A DNA stretch of 64,000 nt from Caulobacteraceae bacterium. GTDB taxonomy: Bacteria; Pseudomonadota; Alphaproteobacteria; Caulobacterales; Caulobacteraceae. Each line of letters opens with the position of its first letter. Position 1 is the first letter of the stretch. This document shows, one piece after another, positions 1 to 12,923 of this stretch. The stretch spans positions 124,001 through 188,000 of the forward strand of contig JAIBAU010000003.1 of NCBI GenBank assembly GCA_019695035.1, in the 5' to 3' direction. The position numbers and the translations under genes are program-made. The notes under the pieces were generated by a model. That model was not told where the DNA came from. It was given only the letters and a program-made list of their open reading frames with translations, and did no database searches.

Positions 1-2129
<2,129 letters not shown>

Positions 2130-2133
2130 GGGC

Positions 2134-3132
<999 letters not shown>

Positions 3133-3167
3133 GGGGAGGTCTCGCAAAGGGCGAAGGAGAGGACGCG

Positions 3168-3821
3168 CTACTTGGAAGCCGGGCGCCAGGACCGGTCTAC
3201 GGGCCAGGCGATGCCGGTGACGAACAGGAACAGGATCAGTCCGCTGACGCCGGTGAAGATCGCATTCTCCGGCGGTGGCGCGGGCAGGGCGAACAGGATG
3301 GCGAGCGCGACCAGGAAGGCGAGATAGAGGATCGCCGGCCAGGAGGTCTGGCGGAAATCCTCGCGGCGGGCCACCCAGATGCCGCCGCCGACGGCCAGCA
3401 GACCCACCTCGAGCGCCATCTCTGGAACGGGCAGGTTCCAGAACCCCAGGCCGAGGACCGGATCCCCGCCGGGATAGAAGGCGAGGTCTGGGCGGTGCGA
3501 TATGAAGTCCAGGATCCAGTGAGAGAACACGACCGCGCCCACGACCAGCGCGACCTTCAGGGGCATGCGGAAGGCCCGCGCGAGTCCGGTCGCGACCGCC
3601 GACCAGACCAGGGCCATCAGCAGGCTGTGGGTCCAGGGAATGTTCAGGACGAATGGGTTGCCGGGGAGGCTGGAGTCGACCCGATAGCTCTCGGCCCCGG
3701 TCATGATCAGGGTCGAAAAGCCGAGGTCGAGGAACTGCGAGGCGCCGACGAGGGTCCAGAGCGGCGCGCGGGGCGCGATCGACTTGGCCGCGAGCCCGAC
3801 GGCGTAGTGACCGATGAACAT
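3168..3821 (-). CDS. membrane protein, metal-dependent hydrolase-like (DUF457/YdjM type)
   Basis: A 217-residue integral membrane protein with about five hydrophobic segments. The N-terminus [13 protein letters not shown] and the internal motif WTHSLLMAL, followed by [14 protein letters not shown], give the His/Asp pattern of the YdjM-like 'LexA-regulated membrane-bound metal-dependent hydrolase' family; the activity of that family is poorly established. A good ribosome site (GGAGGGAAG) lies before the ATG. It sits 35 bases upstream of the aldo/keto reductase on the same strand and may be cotranscribed with it. Confidence 0.75.
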   Translation of the reverse strand: MFIGHYAVGLAAKSIAPRAPLWTLVGASQFLDLGFSTLIMTGAESYRVDSSLPGNPFVLNIPWTHSLLMALVWSAVATGLARAFRMPLKVALVVGAVVFSHWILDFISHRPDLAFYPGGDPVLGLGFWNLPVPEMALEVGLLAVGGGIWVARREDFRQTSWPAILYLAFLVALAILFALPAPPPENAIFTGVSGLILFLFVTGIAWPVDRSWRPASK

Positions 3822-3844
3822 GGGCGCTTCCCTCCGGCAGGACC

Positions 3845-5659
3845 TCAGATTGGCTTGCAGACCTCTTCGAGCCAGGCCCGGGTCGGGCCGTCGACCTGCG
3901 GGCCGACCACCGCGACGACCTTCGCATGATAATCGTCGAGCCAGTTCCGCTCGTCGGCGTCCAGCAGGTTGCGGTCGATGAGCTGGCGGTCGATGGGGGC
4001 CAGCGTCAGGCTCTCGAAGCCGAGCATCGGACGCTCGCCGCCGGGAATGTCCTCGGCCGGGGTCACCACCTGCAGGTTCTCGATGCGGATGCCATAGCCG
4101 CCGACCTGATAGTAGCCCGGCTCGTTGGACACGATCATGCCGGGCTGAAGGGCGATCGAATTGGGCGCCTTGGAGATGCGGTGCGGCCCCTCGTGCACGC
4201 CGAGATAACTCCCCACGCCGTGACCGGTGCCGTGGTCGTAGTCGAGGCCGGCCGCCCACATCGGAACCCGCGCCAGGGCGTCGAGGGCATGGCCGGTGGT
4301 GCCGGCCGGGAAGCGCACGCGCGACAGCGCGATGTGGCCCTTCAGCACGAGGGTGAACATGCGGATCATCTCGGCGGAGGGCGCGCCCACCGCCATGGTG
4401 CGTGTCACGTCCGTTGTGCCGTCCAGATACTGGCCGCCGGAGTCGACGAGCAGCAGGTTGCCCTTCTCGATGCGCCGGTTGGTGCGATGCGTCGGGTGAT
4501 AGTGCGGATAGGCCCCGTTCGGACCGGCCGCGGCGATGGAGTCGAAGGACAGGTCCTTCAGTGCGCCCGTCTGTTCACGCAGGCCCTCAAGCTTGGCGGC
4601 GATTTCGATCTCGTCTGGCAGGGTCTCCTGCGCTTCGGTGGCGACCCAGTGCAGGAAGCGAGTCAGCGCCGCCCCGTCGCGAGCGTGCGCGTTACGCGCG
4701 CCCTGCACCTCGATCGTGTTCTTGGTCGCGCGCGGCAGGGTGCAGGGATCCATGCCCCGGATCACCTCGGCGCCGGCGCCCTGCAGGCGATCGAAATACC
4801 AGGCCGAAGACTGGGCAGGATCGACCAGCACCTTCCGCCCCTTCATGGCGTCCAGCGCGTTCGGCAGATTTTCGGTCGGCTCGAGCGAGACGCTGTTTCC
4901 GAGCCATTGCGCCAGTTCCGGGGTCCACTTGGCCTCGTCCAGGAAGAGGCGCGCCGAGCCGTCCTTGTTCAGGATGGCCTGACCGATCGGAAGCGGCGTG
5001 CGGATGACGTCGCCGCCGCGCACATTGAACAGCCAGGCGATGGACGCCGGCGCCGTCAGCACGGTTGCGTCGGCCCCCAGTTCAGCGATGGCCTCGCCGA
5101 GGCGATGGCGCTTCGAGGCGGACTCCTCGCCGGTGTATTCGGTCGGATGCGGCACGACCTTGGCCGCCGGCTGCGCCGGTCGCTCGGACGCCCAGGCCTC
5201 GTCGAGCGGATTGCTCGTCACCGCCTTCAATCTGGCGCCGCGCCGCTCGGCCGCCTCGCGCAGCCAGTGGAGCGCGTCCGGAGAGTGCAGCCGCGGGTCG
5301 TAGCCGATCACCGCGCCGGGCTGAGGCGCGCTTTCGAGGTAGGCCGGCACGCCGCCTTCGACCAGATCACGAATCTCGAACAGCGACTTGTCGACCTGCA
5401 CCTGAACCTGGGCGGTGTATCGCCCGTCCACGAAGACGGCGGCCTTGTCCTTGAGCACCACCGCGGCGCCGGCTGAACCGGTGAAGCCGGTGAGCCAGGC
5501 CAACCGGTCATTGGCGGCAGGCAGGTATTCGTTCTGGTGCTCGTCCTCGTGCGGCACGAGGAATCCGTCGAGCCCCTGGGCGGCCATCGCCTGTCGCATG
5601 CGGGGCAGGTGTTTGGAGCCGAAGGAAGGATCGGTATGTTCGTCGAAGGTCTGGCGCAT
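3845..5659 (-). CDS. aminopeptidase P family protein (Xaa-Pro aminopeptidase, M24)
   Basis: Cytosolic metallopeptidase predicted to remove an N-terminal residue preceding proline, 604 residues, the long three-domain form. Two creatinase-type N-terminal domains (roughly 1-300) precede the pita-bread catalytic domain. The metal ligands of the M24 fold are all present: Asp in [19 protein letters not shown] (two Asp), His in HGTGHGVG, Glu in SNEPGYY and Glu in GIRIENL. The ATG giving MRQTFDEH was chosen; a TTG two codons upstream is possible. It is 23 bases upstream of the DUF457-like gene on the same strand. Confidence 0.95.
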   Translation of the reverse strand: MRQTFDEHTDPSFGSKHLPRMRQAMAAQGLDGFLVPHEDEHQNEYLPAANDRLAWLTGFTGSAGAAVVLKDKAAVFVDGRYTAQVQVQVDKSLFEIRDLVEGGVPAYLESAPQPGAVIGYDPRLHSPDALHWLREAAERRGARLKAVTSNPLDEAWASERPAQPAAKVVPHPTEYTGEESASKRHRLGEAIAELGADATVLTAPASIAWLFNVRGGDVIRTPLPIGQAILNKDGSARLFLDEAKWTPELAQWLGNSVSLEPTENLPNALDAMKGRKVLVDPAQSSAWYFDRLQGAGAEVIRGMDPCTLPRATKNTIEVQGARNAHARDGAALTRFLHWVATEAQETLPDEIEIAAKLEGLREQTGALKDLSFDSIAAAGPNGAYPHYHPTHRTNRRIEKGNLLLVDSGGQYLDGTTDVTRTMAVGAPSAEMIRMFTLVLKGHIALSRVRFPAGTTGHALDALARVPMWAAGLDYDHGTGHGVGSYLGVHEGPHRISKAPNSIALQPGMIVSNEPGYYQVGGYGIRIENLQVVTPAEDIPGGERPMLGFESLTLAPIDRQLIDRNLLDADERNWLDDYHAKVVAVVGPQVDGPTRAWLEEVCKPI

Positions 5660-5734
5660 GGCCAAGACTTAGCGCCGAGACGCGCGCCGCGCCACCGTCG
5701 ATGCTGCTATGGTGGCCGGACCAGGGAGGCGAAC

Positions 5735-5941
5735 ATGAACGACGAAATTCTCGAAACCCTGAAACGCATCGAGCGCGCCAGCACAGCGACGACCGCGAAG
5801 ATCGGCTCGGCCTTCTGGGGCGCGGGCGTGCTGCTGGCGACCGGCATGAACTATGGCCGCGACGGTTGGGACCACATCCTGTGGGCTCTGCTGAGCTGGG
5901 CCAACGTGGGATACCTGCTCACCCACGGCGTCGGCGTCTAA
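5735..5941 (+). CDS. small membrane protein of unknown function
   Basis: A 68-residue protein with a charged amphipathic start ([16 protein letters not shown]) and two hydrophobic stretches ([14 protein letters not shown] and [17 protein letters not shown]), suggesting two membrane spans. The ATG is preceded by AGGGAGGC, a strong ribosome site, which decides the start. The stop overlaps the stop of convergent prmA by four bases. No family was recognised. Confidence 0.75.
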   Translation: MNDEILETLKRIERASTATTAKIGSAFWGAGVLLATGMNYGRDGWDHILWALLSWANVGYLLTHGVGV

Positions 5942-6807
5942 CCCGCTCGCTGCAGCACCAGAGTGCACCACGCGTCGCGGTGGATGCGCGACTTCACGCG
6001 AAAGCCCTTCGACAGGTACGCCGCCTTCACGCGCCGCTCCTGGGTTCGCAGGAGTCCCGACAGGATGGCGACGCCGCGGGGCTTCAACGCGTCGTGGATG
6101 TTGCGCGAGAGAGCGACCAGGGGCGGCGCCAGGATGTTGGCGAACACCAGGTCGTACGGCCCGTGTCTCGCCACCTCGCGGTTGTTCAGACCCGAGGCGT
6201 GAACGAAGCGGGCGTGCGTCCCGTTGAGCGCTGCGTTCTCGTTCGAGATGCGCACCGAGGGCGCGTCGATGTCGGTGCCGACGGCGATGCGCGATCCGGT
6301 CTTGGCGGCGGCGATGGCCAGCACGCCGGTGCCCGCGCCGACGTCGAGCACGCGCTCGAAGCGACGTGACTTGAGCAGTCGGTCGTAGGCGTACAGGCAG
6401 CCCGCGGTGGTGCCGTGATGGCCGGTGCCAAACGCCGCGCCGGCGTCGATCTTCAGGGCCACCTTGTTGAGCGGCCGCCGACCTTCGTCATGGGCGCCGT
6501 AGACAAAGAAGCGGCCTTCCCGCACCGGCGGCAGACCCGAGAGCGACATGGCGAGCCAGTCGGCGTCGGCGAGCTTCTCGCGCGTGACGGTGAGAACATC
6601 GAAACTGCGCAGCGCGCCTTCCACGCCGTCGGCCTCATCGCCGTCGTTGGGAAATGCATCGATGCGCCACACGCCGCGGTCCTCGTCTTCTTCGAGGATC
6701 GAGTAGGTGGCGCCCTCCAGCAGGGGGTCGGAATCGATCACGGCGGCCGCGGCTTCGCAGGCGTCGCGTGGACCGCGGGCAACAATTTGAACGGCGGGTT
6801 CGGACAT
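5938..6807 (-). CDS. prmA: ribosomal protein L11 methyltransferase
   Basis: SAM-dependent methyltransferase that trimethylates ribosomal protein L11. It has 289 residues, the usual length. The N-terminal L11-recognition domain is followed by the catalytic domain with [13 protein letters not shown] motif [16 protein letters not shown] near residue 150, and the NIL-APPL motif ([14 protein letters not shown]) that holds the target amine in this family. It is transcribed away from the histone-like gene across a short divergent gap (6808-6888). Confidence 0.94.
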   Translation of the reverse strand: MSEPAVQIVARGPRDACEAAAAVIDSDPLLEGATYSILEEDEDRGVWRIDAFPNDGDEADGVEGALRSFDVLTVTREKLADADWLAMSLSGLPPVREGRFFVYGAHDEGRRPLNKVALKIDAGAAFGTGHHGTTAGCLYAYDRLLKSRRFERVLDVGAGTGVLAIAAAKTGSRIAVGTDIDAPSVRISNENAALNGTHARFVHASGLNNREVARHGPYDLVFANILAPPLVALSRNIHDALKPRGVAILSGLLRTQERRVKAAYLSKGFRVKSRIHRDAWCTLVLQRAG

Positions 6808-6888
6808 TTCGATCTTGTTGGTTATCCTCCTGAGTCGGGACTAGCGCGGATGGCGTCTCGACGCACCGCTAAATCGGGGTTCGGATAC

Positions 6889-7482
6889 ATGGCGAAAGCT
6901 CCAGTGAAGAGTGCGGCGAAACCCAAGGCGGCGGCCAAACCCGCTGCTGCGAAGAAGCCGGCGGCGGCGAAGAAGCCCGCTGCGAAGAAGCCCGCGGCGA
7001 AACCCGCCGCTGCGAAAAAGCCGGCAGCGAAGAAGGCTGCTCCGGCCAAGAAGCCGGCGGCCGCGAAGAAGCCCGCCGCTGCGAAGAAGCCGGCGGTTAA
7101 GAAGGCGGCTCCGGCCAAGAAGCCGGCCGCCGCCGCCAAGAAGCCCGCGGCTGCGAAGAAGCCTGCGGCCAAGAAGCCCGCTGTGAAGAAGCCGGCTGCG
7201 AAGCCGGCTGCTGCGAAGAAGGCGCCGGCCGCCAAGAAGCCCGCCGCCAAGAAGCCTGCCGCGAAAAAGCCTGCGGCGAAGAAGCCCGCGAAGCCTCGGC
7301 CTAGCGAGGCGCCGAAACCGGCGGCGGCCTCCACTGCTCCCGTGAGCAGCGCGCCGACTTCGGCGCCAGCTTCCACGCCGGTCGGCGAGTCCAAGCCGCT
7401 GTCGACCCACGCCAGCACGCCGGCGAAGAAAAAGCCGAAGGGCTTCTTCGCCACGCTCTTCGGCATTTTCGACAAGGACTGA
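6889..7482 (+). CDS. histone H1-like Lys/Ala/Pro-rich DNA-binding protein
   Basis: A 197-residue, strongly basic, low-complexity protein. Residues 10-140 are almost wholly AAKKP/AAKKPAAKK repeats, resembling the C-terminal tail of eukaryotic histone H1 and the Hc1/AlgR3-like bacterial proteins; a Ser/Thr/Ala/Pro linker and the distinct end PKGFFATLFGIFDKD follow. The family is thought to bind DNA non-specifically. The ATG giving MAKAPVKS is preferred; an in-frame ATG at 6850 would add 13 residues. The conserved Phe-rich C-terminus argues that the frame is genuine and not a GC-rich artefact. Confidence 0.85.
   Translation: MAKAPVKSAAKPKAAAKPAAAKKPAAAKKPAAKKPAAKPAAAKKPAAKKAAPAKKPAAAKKPAAAKKPAVKKAAPAKKPAAAAKKPAAAKKPAAKKPAVKKPAAKPAAAKKAPAAKKPAAKKPAAKKPAAKKPAKPRPSEAPKPAAASTAPVSSAPTSAPASTPVGESKPLSTHASTPAKKKPKGFFATLFGIFDKD
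6919..7300 (+). repeat. AAKKP codon-repeat tract inside the histone-like gene
   Basis: Imperfect tandem repeats of about 12-24 bases built on GCG-AAG-AAG-CCG encode the Lys/Ala/Pro array. Such tracts expand and contract by slippage and recombination, so repeat number should vary between strains; this last point is inference. Confidence 0.8.
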
Positions 7483-7503
7483 TAGCGGCCCTCGCTGGAG
7501 GAA

Positions 7504-8127
7504 CTATTCCTTCGGCTTCATCGCTTCAGCGACGAGACGGTCTCGAGGGTCTGGCGACACCGCCAGACCCTCGATGACTCCGAGGCGGTCGCTGGCCGGC
7601 TTGTTCTGGCCCAGCTTGCGCTTGGCTTCGATGCGCGTGACGGAAAGCGCCACACCCACGATGCCGTTGAGGAGGCGCGCCACGTAGTCGGCGGGGGCGT
7701 CGGCGACCTTCCATGGGCGGGCGCGTCCGCGCTCGTGCTGGTCGGAGAGGCGCGTGACCACCTCCAGCAGGCGATCGGCGTCGTCGAACCAGCTCAGCGT
7801 TCCGTAGAGGTGAACCGCCTCGTAGTTCCAGGTGGGCACCTGCCGTCCGTCGAGCGCCTTCGACGGGTACCAGTTGGGGGAGACATAGGCCTCGACCCCC
7901 TGAAGGATGGCAAGCGCCTCGCCTTCTCCCGCCAGCGATCGGTGGGGGTTTGCGCGGGCGACGTGGCCGATGAGTTTCGCCGGCTCTCCCGGCTCCCACA
8001 GGAACGGAAGGTGAGTGGCGAAGAGCCCGTCGGCGCCGTGGGTGACCAGGACGCCGAGACGCGCGTCCCGGATCATGGCGTCTACGACCGCTGGGTCATC
8101 CTCGGCGAAGGCGGCAGGGCTCCACAT
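7504..8127 (-). CDS. PaiB-type FMN-binding negative transcriptional regulator family protein
   Basis: A 207-residue protein of the PaiB family, a split-barrel flavin-binding fold related to pyridoxamine-phosphate oxidases. Diagnostic segments are THLPFLWEP, GHVARANPH, VSPNWYPSK and VPTWNYEAVHLYGTL. PaiB of Bacillus was described as a repressor of sporulation and protease genes; whether this protein binds DNA or acts as a flavin or heme protein is open. It stands alone, 46 bases upstream of the O-antigen-ligase-like gene on the same strand. Confidence 0.9.
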   Translation of the reverse strand: MWSPAAFAEDDPAVVDAMIRDARLGVLVTHGADGLFATHLPFLWEPGEPAKLIGHVARANPHRSLAGEGEALAILQGVEAYVSPNWYPSKALDGRQVPTWNYEAVHLYGTLSWFDDADRLLEVVTRLSDQHERGRARPWKVADAPADYVARLLNGIVGVALSVTRIEAKRKLGQNKPASDRLGVIEGLAVSPDPRDRLVAEAMKPKE

Positions 8128-8173
8128 CAGGGAAGCTCTAGACGGCGGCCGACAGATGTCGCGTCAAATTGCG

Positions 8174-9520
8174 CTACGCACCGTTTCGCACCGGCAGCAC
8201 GCTACGGAAAACCAGGGCCGGCGACTGCATCGGGAAGGGCTGTGCGCGGCGGTTCAGTTCGACCATGCGCGGTGCGCCGACGGGCGCGAAGCGGGAGGCG
8301 AAGATCGCCATGAACAGGGCCCAGGAGAAGTTGTGATGCAGCATCATCACGCTCTCGGACAAGGTCAGCATGATAAAGGCCGCCAGAAAGGCGAGGCCGA
8401 AGTAGCCTTCGTACACGCCCTGGCTCGGCAGCCGCACGATGCCGAGGAGAAGCGCGGTCAGGACTGTCGCCGCCACCATCCCCAGCCCGACGTAGCCGAG
8501 TTGGATGAGCACCTCCAGCCAGCCCTGGTGGGCGGAGGGAACGGCCCATTCGGTCTCCAGGCGCACCCAGTTCGCCGGCATCGACTCCTTCCCCCAGAAA
8601 GCGGCGTAACCGTAGCCCTGCCATGGACGCTCGGCGGCGCGATGCAGCAGCGAAGCCCAGATATCGGTGCGGCCCGTAAAGGACGCGTCCTTGCCGAGCA
8701 GTTGGAAGAAGGTCTCGGGGTTCAGCAGGAAGAAGGCGCCGACGCCGACCACGACCACGACGCCGAGCCAGACCATCACCACACCCATCGCCGGCCCGGC
8801 CTTGCGAAGCAGATGACAGCCGAGGATCACCCCGGCGCCGATGAAGGTGCAGAGAAGGGACGTCTTGGACTGCGAGCCGAGCAGCACGATGGCCGCGAAG
8901 ACGATGGTCGCGATCGCCAGCCAGCGCGCGCGGGCGCCGGAGATCAAAAGGGCGAGGCCCGCCAGAATGGCGGTGAACATCATCATCCCGGTCTGGTTCT
9001 TTTCCGTCCAGACGCCGCGCCAGGTTCCGGCGTTGACCGCTTGCGACACGCCCATCTCAGGCCAGGCGAAGACCAGCACCAGGGAGCAGATGCTCATGAA
9101 CAGGAAGGCGATGCAGAGCATCCTCAGGAGCTGGGGCCCACGCCATGCGGCGGCGAGGTAGAGCGCGAACAGCATGCTCATGCCGAGTGCGATCGAGCGG
9201 CGCACTGTGGTGTCCGGCTCCAGAGACCAGCGGCTTGAGACGAAGGCGAGGCCTACCAGCGCGAGGGTGGCCAGGACGGCCGGCCAAATCTCGAAGATCG
9301 CGGCCGCGCGGCGGCCCACGAGACCGAGAATGACAGCGTAGACCGGCAACCAGATCAGCCTGAGCTCCGGCGTCTCGACCCCTGGTTCCGGCGAGAAGAT
9401 CGGCATGATGAAGGCGCCCGTCATCATGGTCACGACGGCGATGCAGGCGATCCATTCCCACAGGGCGGGGGAAGGTTCGGCGACACTGGAATGTGGGGCG
9501 TACAGGCGGGCGTGCGTCAT
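8174..9520 (-). CDS. O-antigen ligase family / polysaccharide polymerase membrane protein
   Basis: A 448-residue protein with about ten to twelve membrane spans and a large central loop. The segment GVWTEKNQTGMMM matches the 'EKN' signature of the ExoQ/WaaL/Wzy-like ligase family (PF04932), and SRSSTPELP-like sequence upstream is excluded by the chosen start. The ATG giving MTHARLYAPHSS has a ribosome site AGAGG. The role would be joining or polymerising undecaprenyl-linked glycans in the periplasm. No glycosyltransferase or flippase genes are nearby, so the polysaccharide is unknown. Confidence 0.85.
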   Translation of the reverse strand: MTHARLYAPHSSVAEPSPALWEWIACIAVVTMMTGAFIMPIFSPEPGVETPELRLIWLPVYAVILGLVGRRAAAIFEIWPAVLATLALVGLAFVSSRWSLEPDTTVRRSIALGMSMLFALYLAAAWRGPQLLRMLCIAFLFMSICSLVLVFAWPEMGVSQAVNAGTWRGVWTEKNQTGMMMFTAILAGLALLISGARARWLAIATIVFAAIVLLGSQSKTSLLCTFIGAGVILGCHLLRKAGPAMGVVMVWLGVVVVVGVGAFFLLNPETFFQLLGKDASFTGRTDIWASLLHRAAERPWQGYGYAAFWGKESMPANWVRLETEWAVPSAHQGWLEVLIQLGYVGLGMVAATVLTALLLGIVRLPSQGVYEGYFGLAFLAAFIMLTLSESVMMLHHNFSWALFMAIFASRFAPVGAPRMVELNRRAQPFPMQSPALVFRSVLPVRNGA

Positions 9521-9590
9521 GTCGCCAGCCTCTGATTTTATGGTTAACGCCGCGTTGAATCGGGCCGCGGCCGATGGAAGCTCGGGCGTG

Positions 9591-10241
9591 CTACTGCGGC
9601 TCGGGAGGATCGAAGTCGCCGACGCGTTCCAGCCACCCGTCGGAGGGCTTCCGAACGGCCTCGCGCGCCATGCCAATGAGTGTCCCGCGATCGTTCACGG
9701 CGCAGTAGGTCGTGATGAAGATTTCGATTGTCGGACCGCGGCGGACCGACCACCGCGGACAGTCGGCGGCAAGGATGCGGTAGCGCTCGACGTCGGCCCC
9801 GGCGGCGGGCTGGGCCGCCGCGAGGAGCATATAATAGCTGGAGTGCAGGCCGACTTGCAGGGCGTAAAGCTGTTCCGCGCCCTCGGGCCCGCGGCCTTCT
9901 CCCAGCCCGACCAGAAACGCCAGCTCGGCGTCGGCGCCGCGCAGGCTCGTGCGTTCATAAGCCTGACTGACCCGCGCGGCGCAGTGCATGACGCCGTAGT
10001 TGGAAATGCGCATCCAGTCGAACGGGCCGCCCGGATTGTCGTCCGCCTGGCGGAAGCGCCAGTCGCCGAACTTCAGTTCGGAGACGCAGCCGAAGCCGTA
10101 TTCGTCCTGAAAGTGCTGGGGCCAGACCGGCTGACGGCTCGGGCTTCCACCCCAGAGCGGCAGATCGGAGCGGATCTCCATCGCCGCGGCCGGCGAGGAG
10201 AGGGCGGTAAGCGCCAACACAAGGGTCAGGGCGCGCCTCAT
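9591..10241 (-). CDS. secreted protein of unknown function
   Basis: A 216-residue protein with a clear Sec signal peptide (MRRALTLVLALTALSSPAAA, cleavage near residue 20) and a soluble remainder with several cysteines (FGCVSEL, MHCAARV, DCPRWSV, TYCAVND) that could form disulfides in the periplasm. No recognised domain. It starts 10 bases downstream of the uvrD stop and is probably transcribed with it. Confidence 0.8.
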   Translation of the reverse strand: MRRALTLVLALTALSSPAAAMEIRSDLPLWGGSPSRQPVWPQHFQDEYGFGCVSELKFGDWRFRQADDNPGGPFDWMRISNYGVMHCAARVSQAYERTSLRGADAELAFLVGLGEGRGPEGAEQLYALQVGLHSSYYMLLAAAQPAAGADVERYRILAADCPRWSVRRGPTIEIFITTYCAVNDRGTLIGMAREAVRKPSDGWLERVGDFDPPEPQ

Positions 10242-10251
10242 GGCGCAATAG

Positions 10252-12567
10252 TCACGCTTTTTCGACGAAAGAGTCGATGACCTTCTTCTCGCCGGCCTTG
10301 TCGAAGGCGACGGTGAGCTTGTTGCCTTCGATGGACTTCACCGCGCCATAGCCGAACTTCTGGTGGAAGACGCGCTCGCCGCGGGCGTAGGCGGAAGTGC
10401 TGGACCCGGACTGCACCACCAGCCGTCCGTCGCCTTCGATCACCGGCTGGCGGTGACCGCCGCCGGCGAAGGCGGAGCCGCGCGACTGGGCGCGCTTCCA
10501 GCCCGGCGAGTTGTAGCCCGAGCCGAAGGAGGGCGCGTCATCCCAGCGCGACTTCACCTCGGCCATCCCGGGCCCGCCGCCGTAGTAGCCGGTGTCGGAG
10601 GCGGCATCGACGTGGTCGATGGGCAGTTCGTCGACGAAGCGGGACGGGAGCTGGATGGTCCAGCGACCGTAGACCTGGCGGTTGGCCGCGAAGGAAATGC
10701 GCGCTTCTTCGCGAGCGCGGGTGACGCCCACGTAGGCGAGACGACGTTCCTCCTCGAGGCCCTTCTCGCCCTTTTCGTCGATGGATCTTTGCGAGGGGAA
10801 AACGCCTTCCTCCCAACCCGGCAGGAAGACGAGCGGGAACTCCAGGCCCTTGGCCCCGTGCAGGGTCATCACCTGGACAGCGTCCTCGCCCGCGCCACGG
10901 TCGAGATCGAGCACCAGGGAGACGTGTTCGAGGTAGTCCTGCAGGGTCTCGAAGGCCTGCATGGACTGGACCAGCTCCTTGAGGTTGTCGAGGCGGGTCT
11001 GGCCAGTGGCGCGGTCGGCGCGCTGCATGTCGGTGTAGCCCGACTCTTCCAGCACGGTCTCCGTCAGCTCGTAATGCTTCACCGTCGTCGCCAGGTGACG
11101 CCAGCGGTCGACGTCGCGGATGAAATTGGCGAGGGCGGTGCGCGTGCGCGCCGGCAGCTCGTCGGCGCCGATCAGGTCGCGCGCCGCGCGCATGGCGGAC
11201 ACTCCGCTGAGGCGCGCCAGGGTGAGCAGCTTCTGCACGCTGGTGTCGCCGATGCCGCGCTTGGGCGTGTTGACGATCCGCTCGAAAGCGAGGTCGTCAT
11301 CCTCGGACTGGATCAGTCGCAGGTAGGCGTGGGCGTCGCGGATCTCGGCCCGTTCGAAGAAGCGGGGGCCCCCGATCACGGCGTAGGGAACCTGGAGCAG
11401 CACGAAGCGCTCTTCGAAGGCGCGCATCTGGAAGGAGGCGCGGACCAGTACGGCGACGTCCTTGTAGCGGCCGCCCTTGCGCCGCCAGTCCTCGATCTCG
11501 TCGGCGATCAGGCGGCTCTCGGCCTCGCCGTCCCACACGCCACGCACGCGCACCTTCTCGCCGCCCTCGGCCTCAGTCCACAGCGTCTTGCCGAGCCGGC
11601 CCTTGTTGGCTGCGATCAGGCCTGATGCGGCGCCGAGGATGTGGCTGGTCGAGCGGTAGTTCCGCTCCAGCCTGACGATCTTCGCGCCGGGAAAATCGCG
11701 CTCGAAGCGCAGGATGTTGTCCACCTCGGCGCCGCGCCATCCGTAGATCGACTGGTCGTCGTCGCCGACGCAGCAGACGTTGCCGGAGCCGGCCAGCAAC
11801 CGCAGCCACAGGTACTGGGCGACGTTGGTGTCCTGGTATTCGTCGACGAGGATGTAGCGGAAGCGCCGGTGGTAGTCCGCCTGCACGTCGGGATGCCGGG
11901 AGAAGATGGTCAGGTTGTGCAGCAGGAGGTCGCCGAAGTCGCAGGCATTCAGGACCTTCAGCCGCTCCTGGTAGGTTGCGTAGAGCTTCTGGGCCTTGCC
12001 GTTGGCGAAGTCTTCCGAGGGCGGCAGCCTGTCCGGCGTCCAGCCTCGATTCTTCCAGTGATCGACCAGACCGGCCAGGGAGCGTGGCGTCCAGCGCTTG
12101 GTGTCGAGGTTCTCGGCCTCCAGCACCTGCTTGAGCAGCCTCTCCTGGTCATCGGTGTCGAGGATGGTGAAGTTCGAGCGCAGCCCCACCAACTCGGCAT
12201 GCCGACGAAGGATCTGGGCGGCGATCGAGTGGAATGTGCCGAGCCAGCGGAGCCCCTCGGCGGAGGGGCCGATCAGGTGGGTGATGCGCTCGCGCATCTC
12301 GCGAGCGGCCTTGTTGGTGAAGGTTACGGCCAGCAGCTCCCACGGCCGCGCCCGGCCGGTGGCGAGGATGTGCGCAAGCCGCGTAGTCAGCACCCGCGTC
12401 TTACCAGTGCCTGCTCCTGCCAGCACCAGCACGGGTCCGTCGGTCGCCAGCACCGCCTCGGTCTGTTCAGGATTCAGGCCGTGCAGATAGTCCGCGCCGG
12501 CGCCCCCCGCGGGGGGCTGCGGACGGGCGAGGTCGGAGATGCGGGCGGGCGGTGAAGCGTCGGTCAT
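10252..12567 (-). CDS. uvrD: ATP-dependent DNA helicase UvrD/PcrA
   Basis: SF1A 3'-5' helicase for nucleotide-excision and mismatch repair and for removal of RecA filaments, 771 residues. Motifs appear in order: Q-motif LNPEQTEAV, Walker A GAGTGKT at 51-57, Ia VTFTNKAAREM, II DEYQDTN, III GDDDQSIYGWRGAE, IV RLERNYRS, V VMTLHGAKGLEF and VI VGVTRAREE. The C-terminus (GERVFHQKFGYGAVKSIEG) is the Tudor-like RNA-polymerase-binding domain of UvrD/PcrA. A possible LexA site lies at 12576-12590. Confidence 0.96.
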   Translation of the reverse strand: MTDASPPARISDLARPQPPAGGAGADYLHGLNPEQTEAVLATDGPVLVLAGAGTGKTRVLTTRLAHILATGRARPWELLAVTFTNKAAREMRERITHLIGPSAEGLRWLGTFHSIAAQILRRHAELVGLRSNFTILDTDDQERLLKQVLEAENLDTKRWTPRSLAGLVDHWKNRGWTPDRLPPSEDFANGKAQKLYATYQERLKVLNACDFGDLLLHNLTIFSRHPDVQADYHRRFRYILVDEYQDTNVAQYLWLRLLAGSGNVCCVGDDDQSIYGWRGAEVDNILRFERDFPGAKIVRLERNYRSTSHILGAASGLIAANKGRLGKTLWTEAEGGEKVRVRGVWDGEAESRLIADEIEDWRRKGGRYKDVAVLVRASFQMRAFEERFVLLQVPYAVIGGPRFFERAEIRDAHAYLRLIQSEDDDLAFERIVNTPKRGIGDTSVQKLLTLARLSGVSAMRAARDLIGADELPARTRTALANFIRDVDRWRHLATTVKHYELTETVLEESGYTDMQRADRATGQTRLDNLKELVQSMQAFETLQDYLEHVSLVLDLDRGAGEDAVQVMTLHGAKGLEFPLVFLPGWEEGVFPSQRSIDEKGEKGLEEERRLAYVGVTRAREEARISFAANRQVYGRWTIQLPSRFVDELPIDHVDAASDTGYYGGGPGMAEVKSRWDDAPSFGSGYNSPGWKRAQSRGSAFAGGGHRQPVIEGDGRLVVQSGSSTSAYARGERVFHQKFGYGAVKSIEGNKLTVAFDKAGEKKVIDSFVEKA

Positions 12568-12575
12568 GGATTCGA

Positions 12576-12590
12576 GAACATATGTAGCAC
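12576..12590 (-). promoter_or_regulatory. possible LexA (SOS) box upstream of uvrD
   Basis: On the plus strand the site reads GAAC-N7-GCAC, seven of eight matches to the alphaproteobacterial LexA site GAAC-N7-GAAC (equivalently GTTC-N7-GTTC). It lies 8 bases before the uvrD ATG, where a bound repressor would block transcription or initiation. One mismatch and the short motif make this tentative. Confidence 0.35.
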
Positions 12591-12674
12591 GCGCACGTCC
12601 GGCGCCACCCAGGTCAGGAACCGCCGGGGCGACTTGCCGTTCTGTCCCCGTCGGGATCGAAGGGAGTAGAGATC

Positions 12675-12920
12675 ATGGCTGAACAGCCCACCGTCGCCGC
12701 CAGTTCGACCACCACCACCGAGAAGTCCGGGGGCGCGCCCTGGCTGGCCTTCCTGGTCGGCGGCCTGCTGGTCGTCGTCGCCATTATCGCCTGGTACATG
12801 ATGTCCGGCGGCCAGGTCGAACAGCCTGCGGTCCAGGTTCCGGACAGCGTGGACGTCAACATCAACGCTCCGGAAGCGCCGGCCCTGCCGGACGCCCCCA
12901 GCCCGGCGCCTCAGAACTAG
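12675..12920 (+). CDS. small single-span membrane protein
   Basis: An 81-residue protein: a Thr/Ser-rich cytoplasmic N-terminus, one membrane span (APWLAFLVGGLLVVVAIIAW) and a Pro/Ala-rich acidic tail (VPDSVDVNINAPEAPALP). The ribosome site AGGGAG precedes the ATG. Similar short proteins are common in Caulobacterales; no function is known. It is convergent with the ribbon-helix-helix gene. Confidence 0.75.
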   Translation: MAEQPTVAASSTTTTEKSGGAPWLAFLVGGLLVVVAIIAWYMMSGGQVEQPAVQVPDSVDVNINAPEAPALPDAPSPAPQN

Positions 12921-12923
12921 AGC

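Noticed and set aside
6822-7475. Long reverse frame rich in Ala/Gly/Phe opposite the histone-like gene
   Set aside because: It is the complement of the AAKKP codon repeat; composition follows from the repeat and no ribosome site is present.
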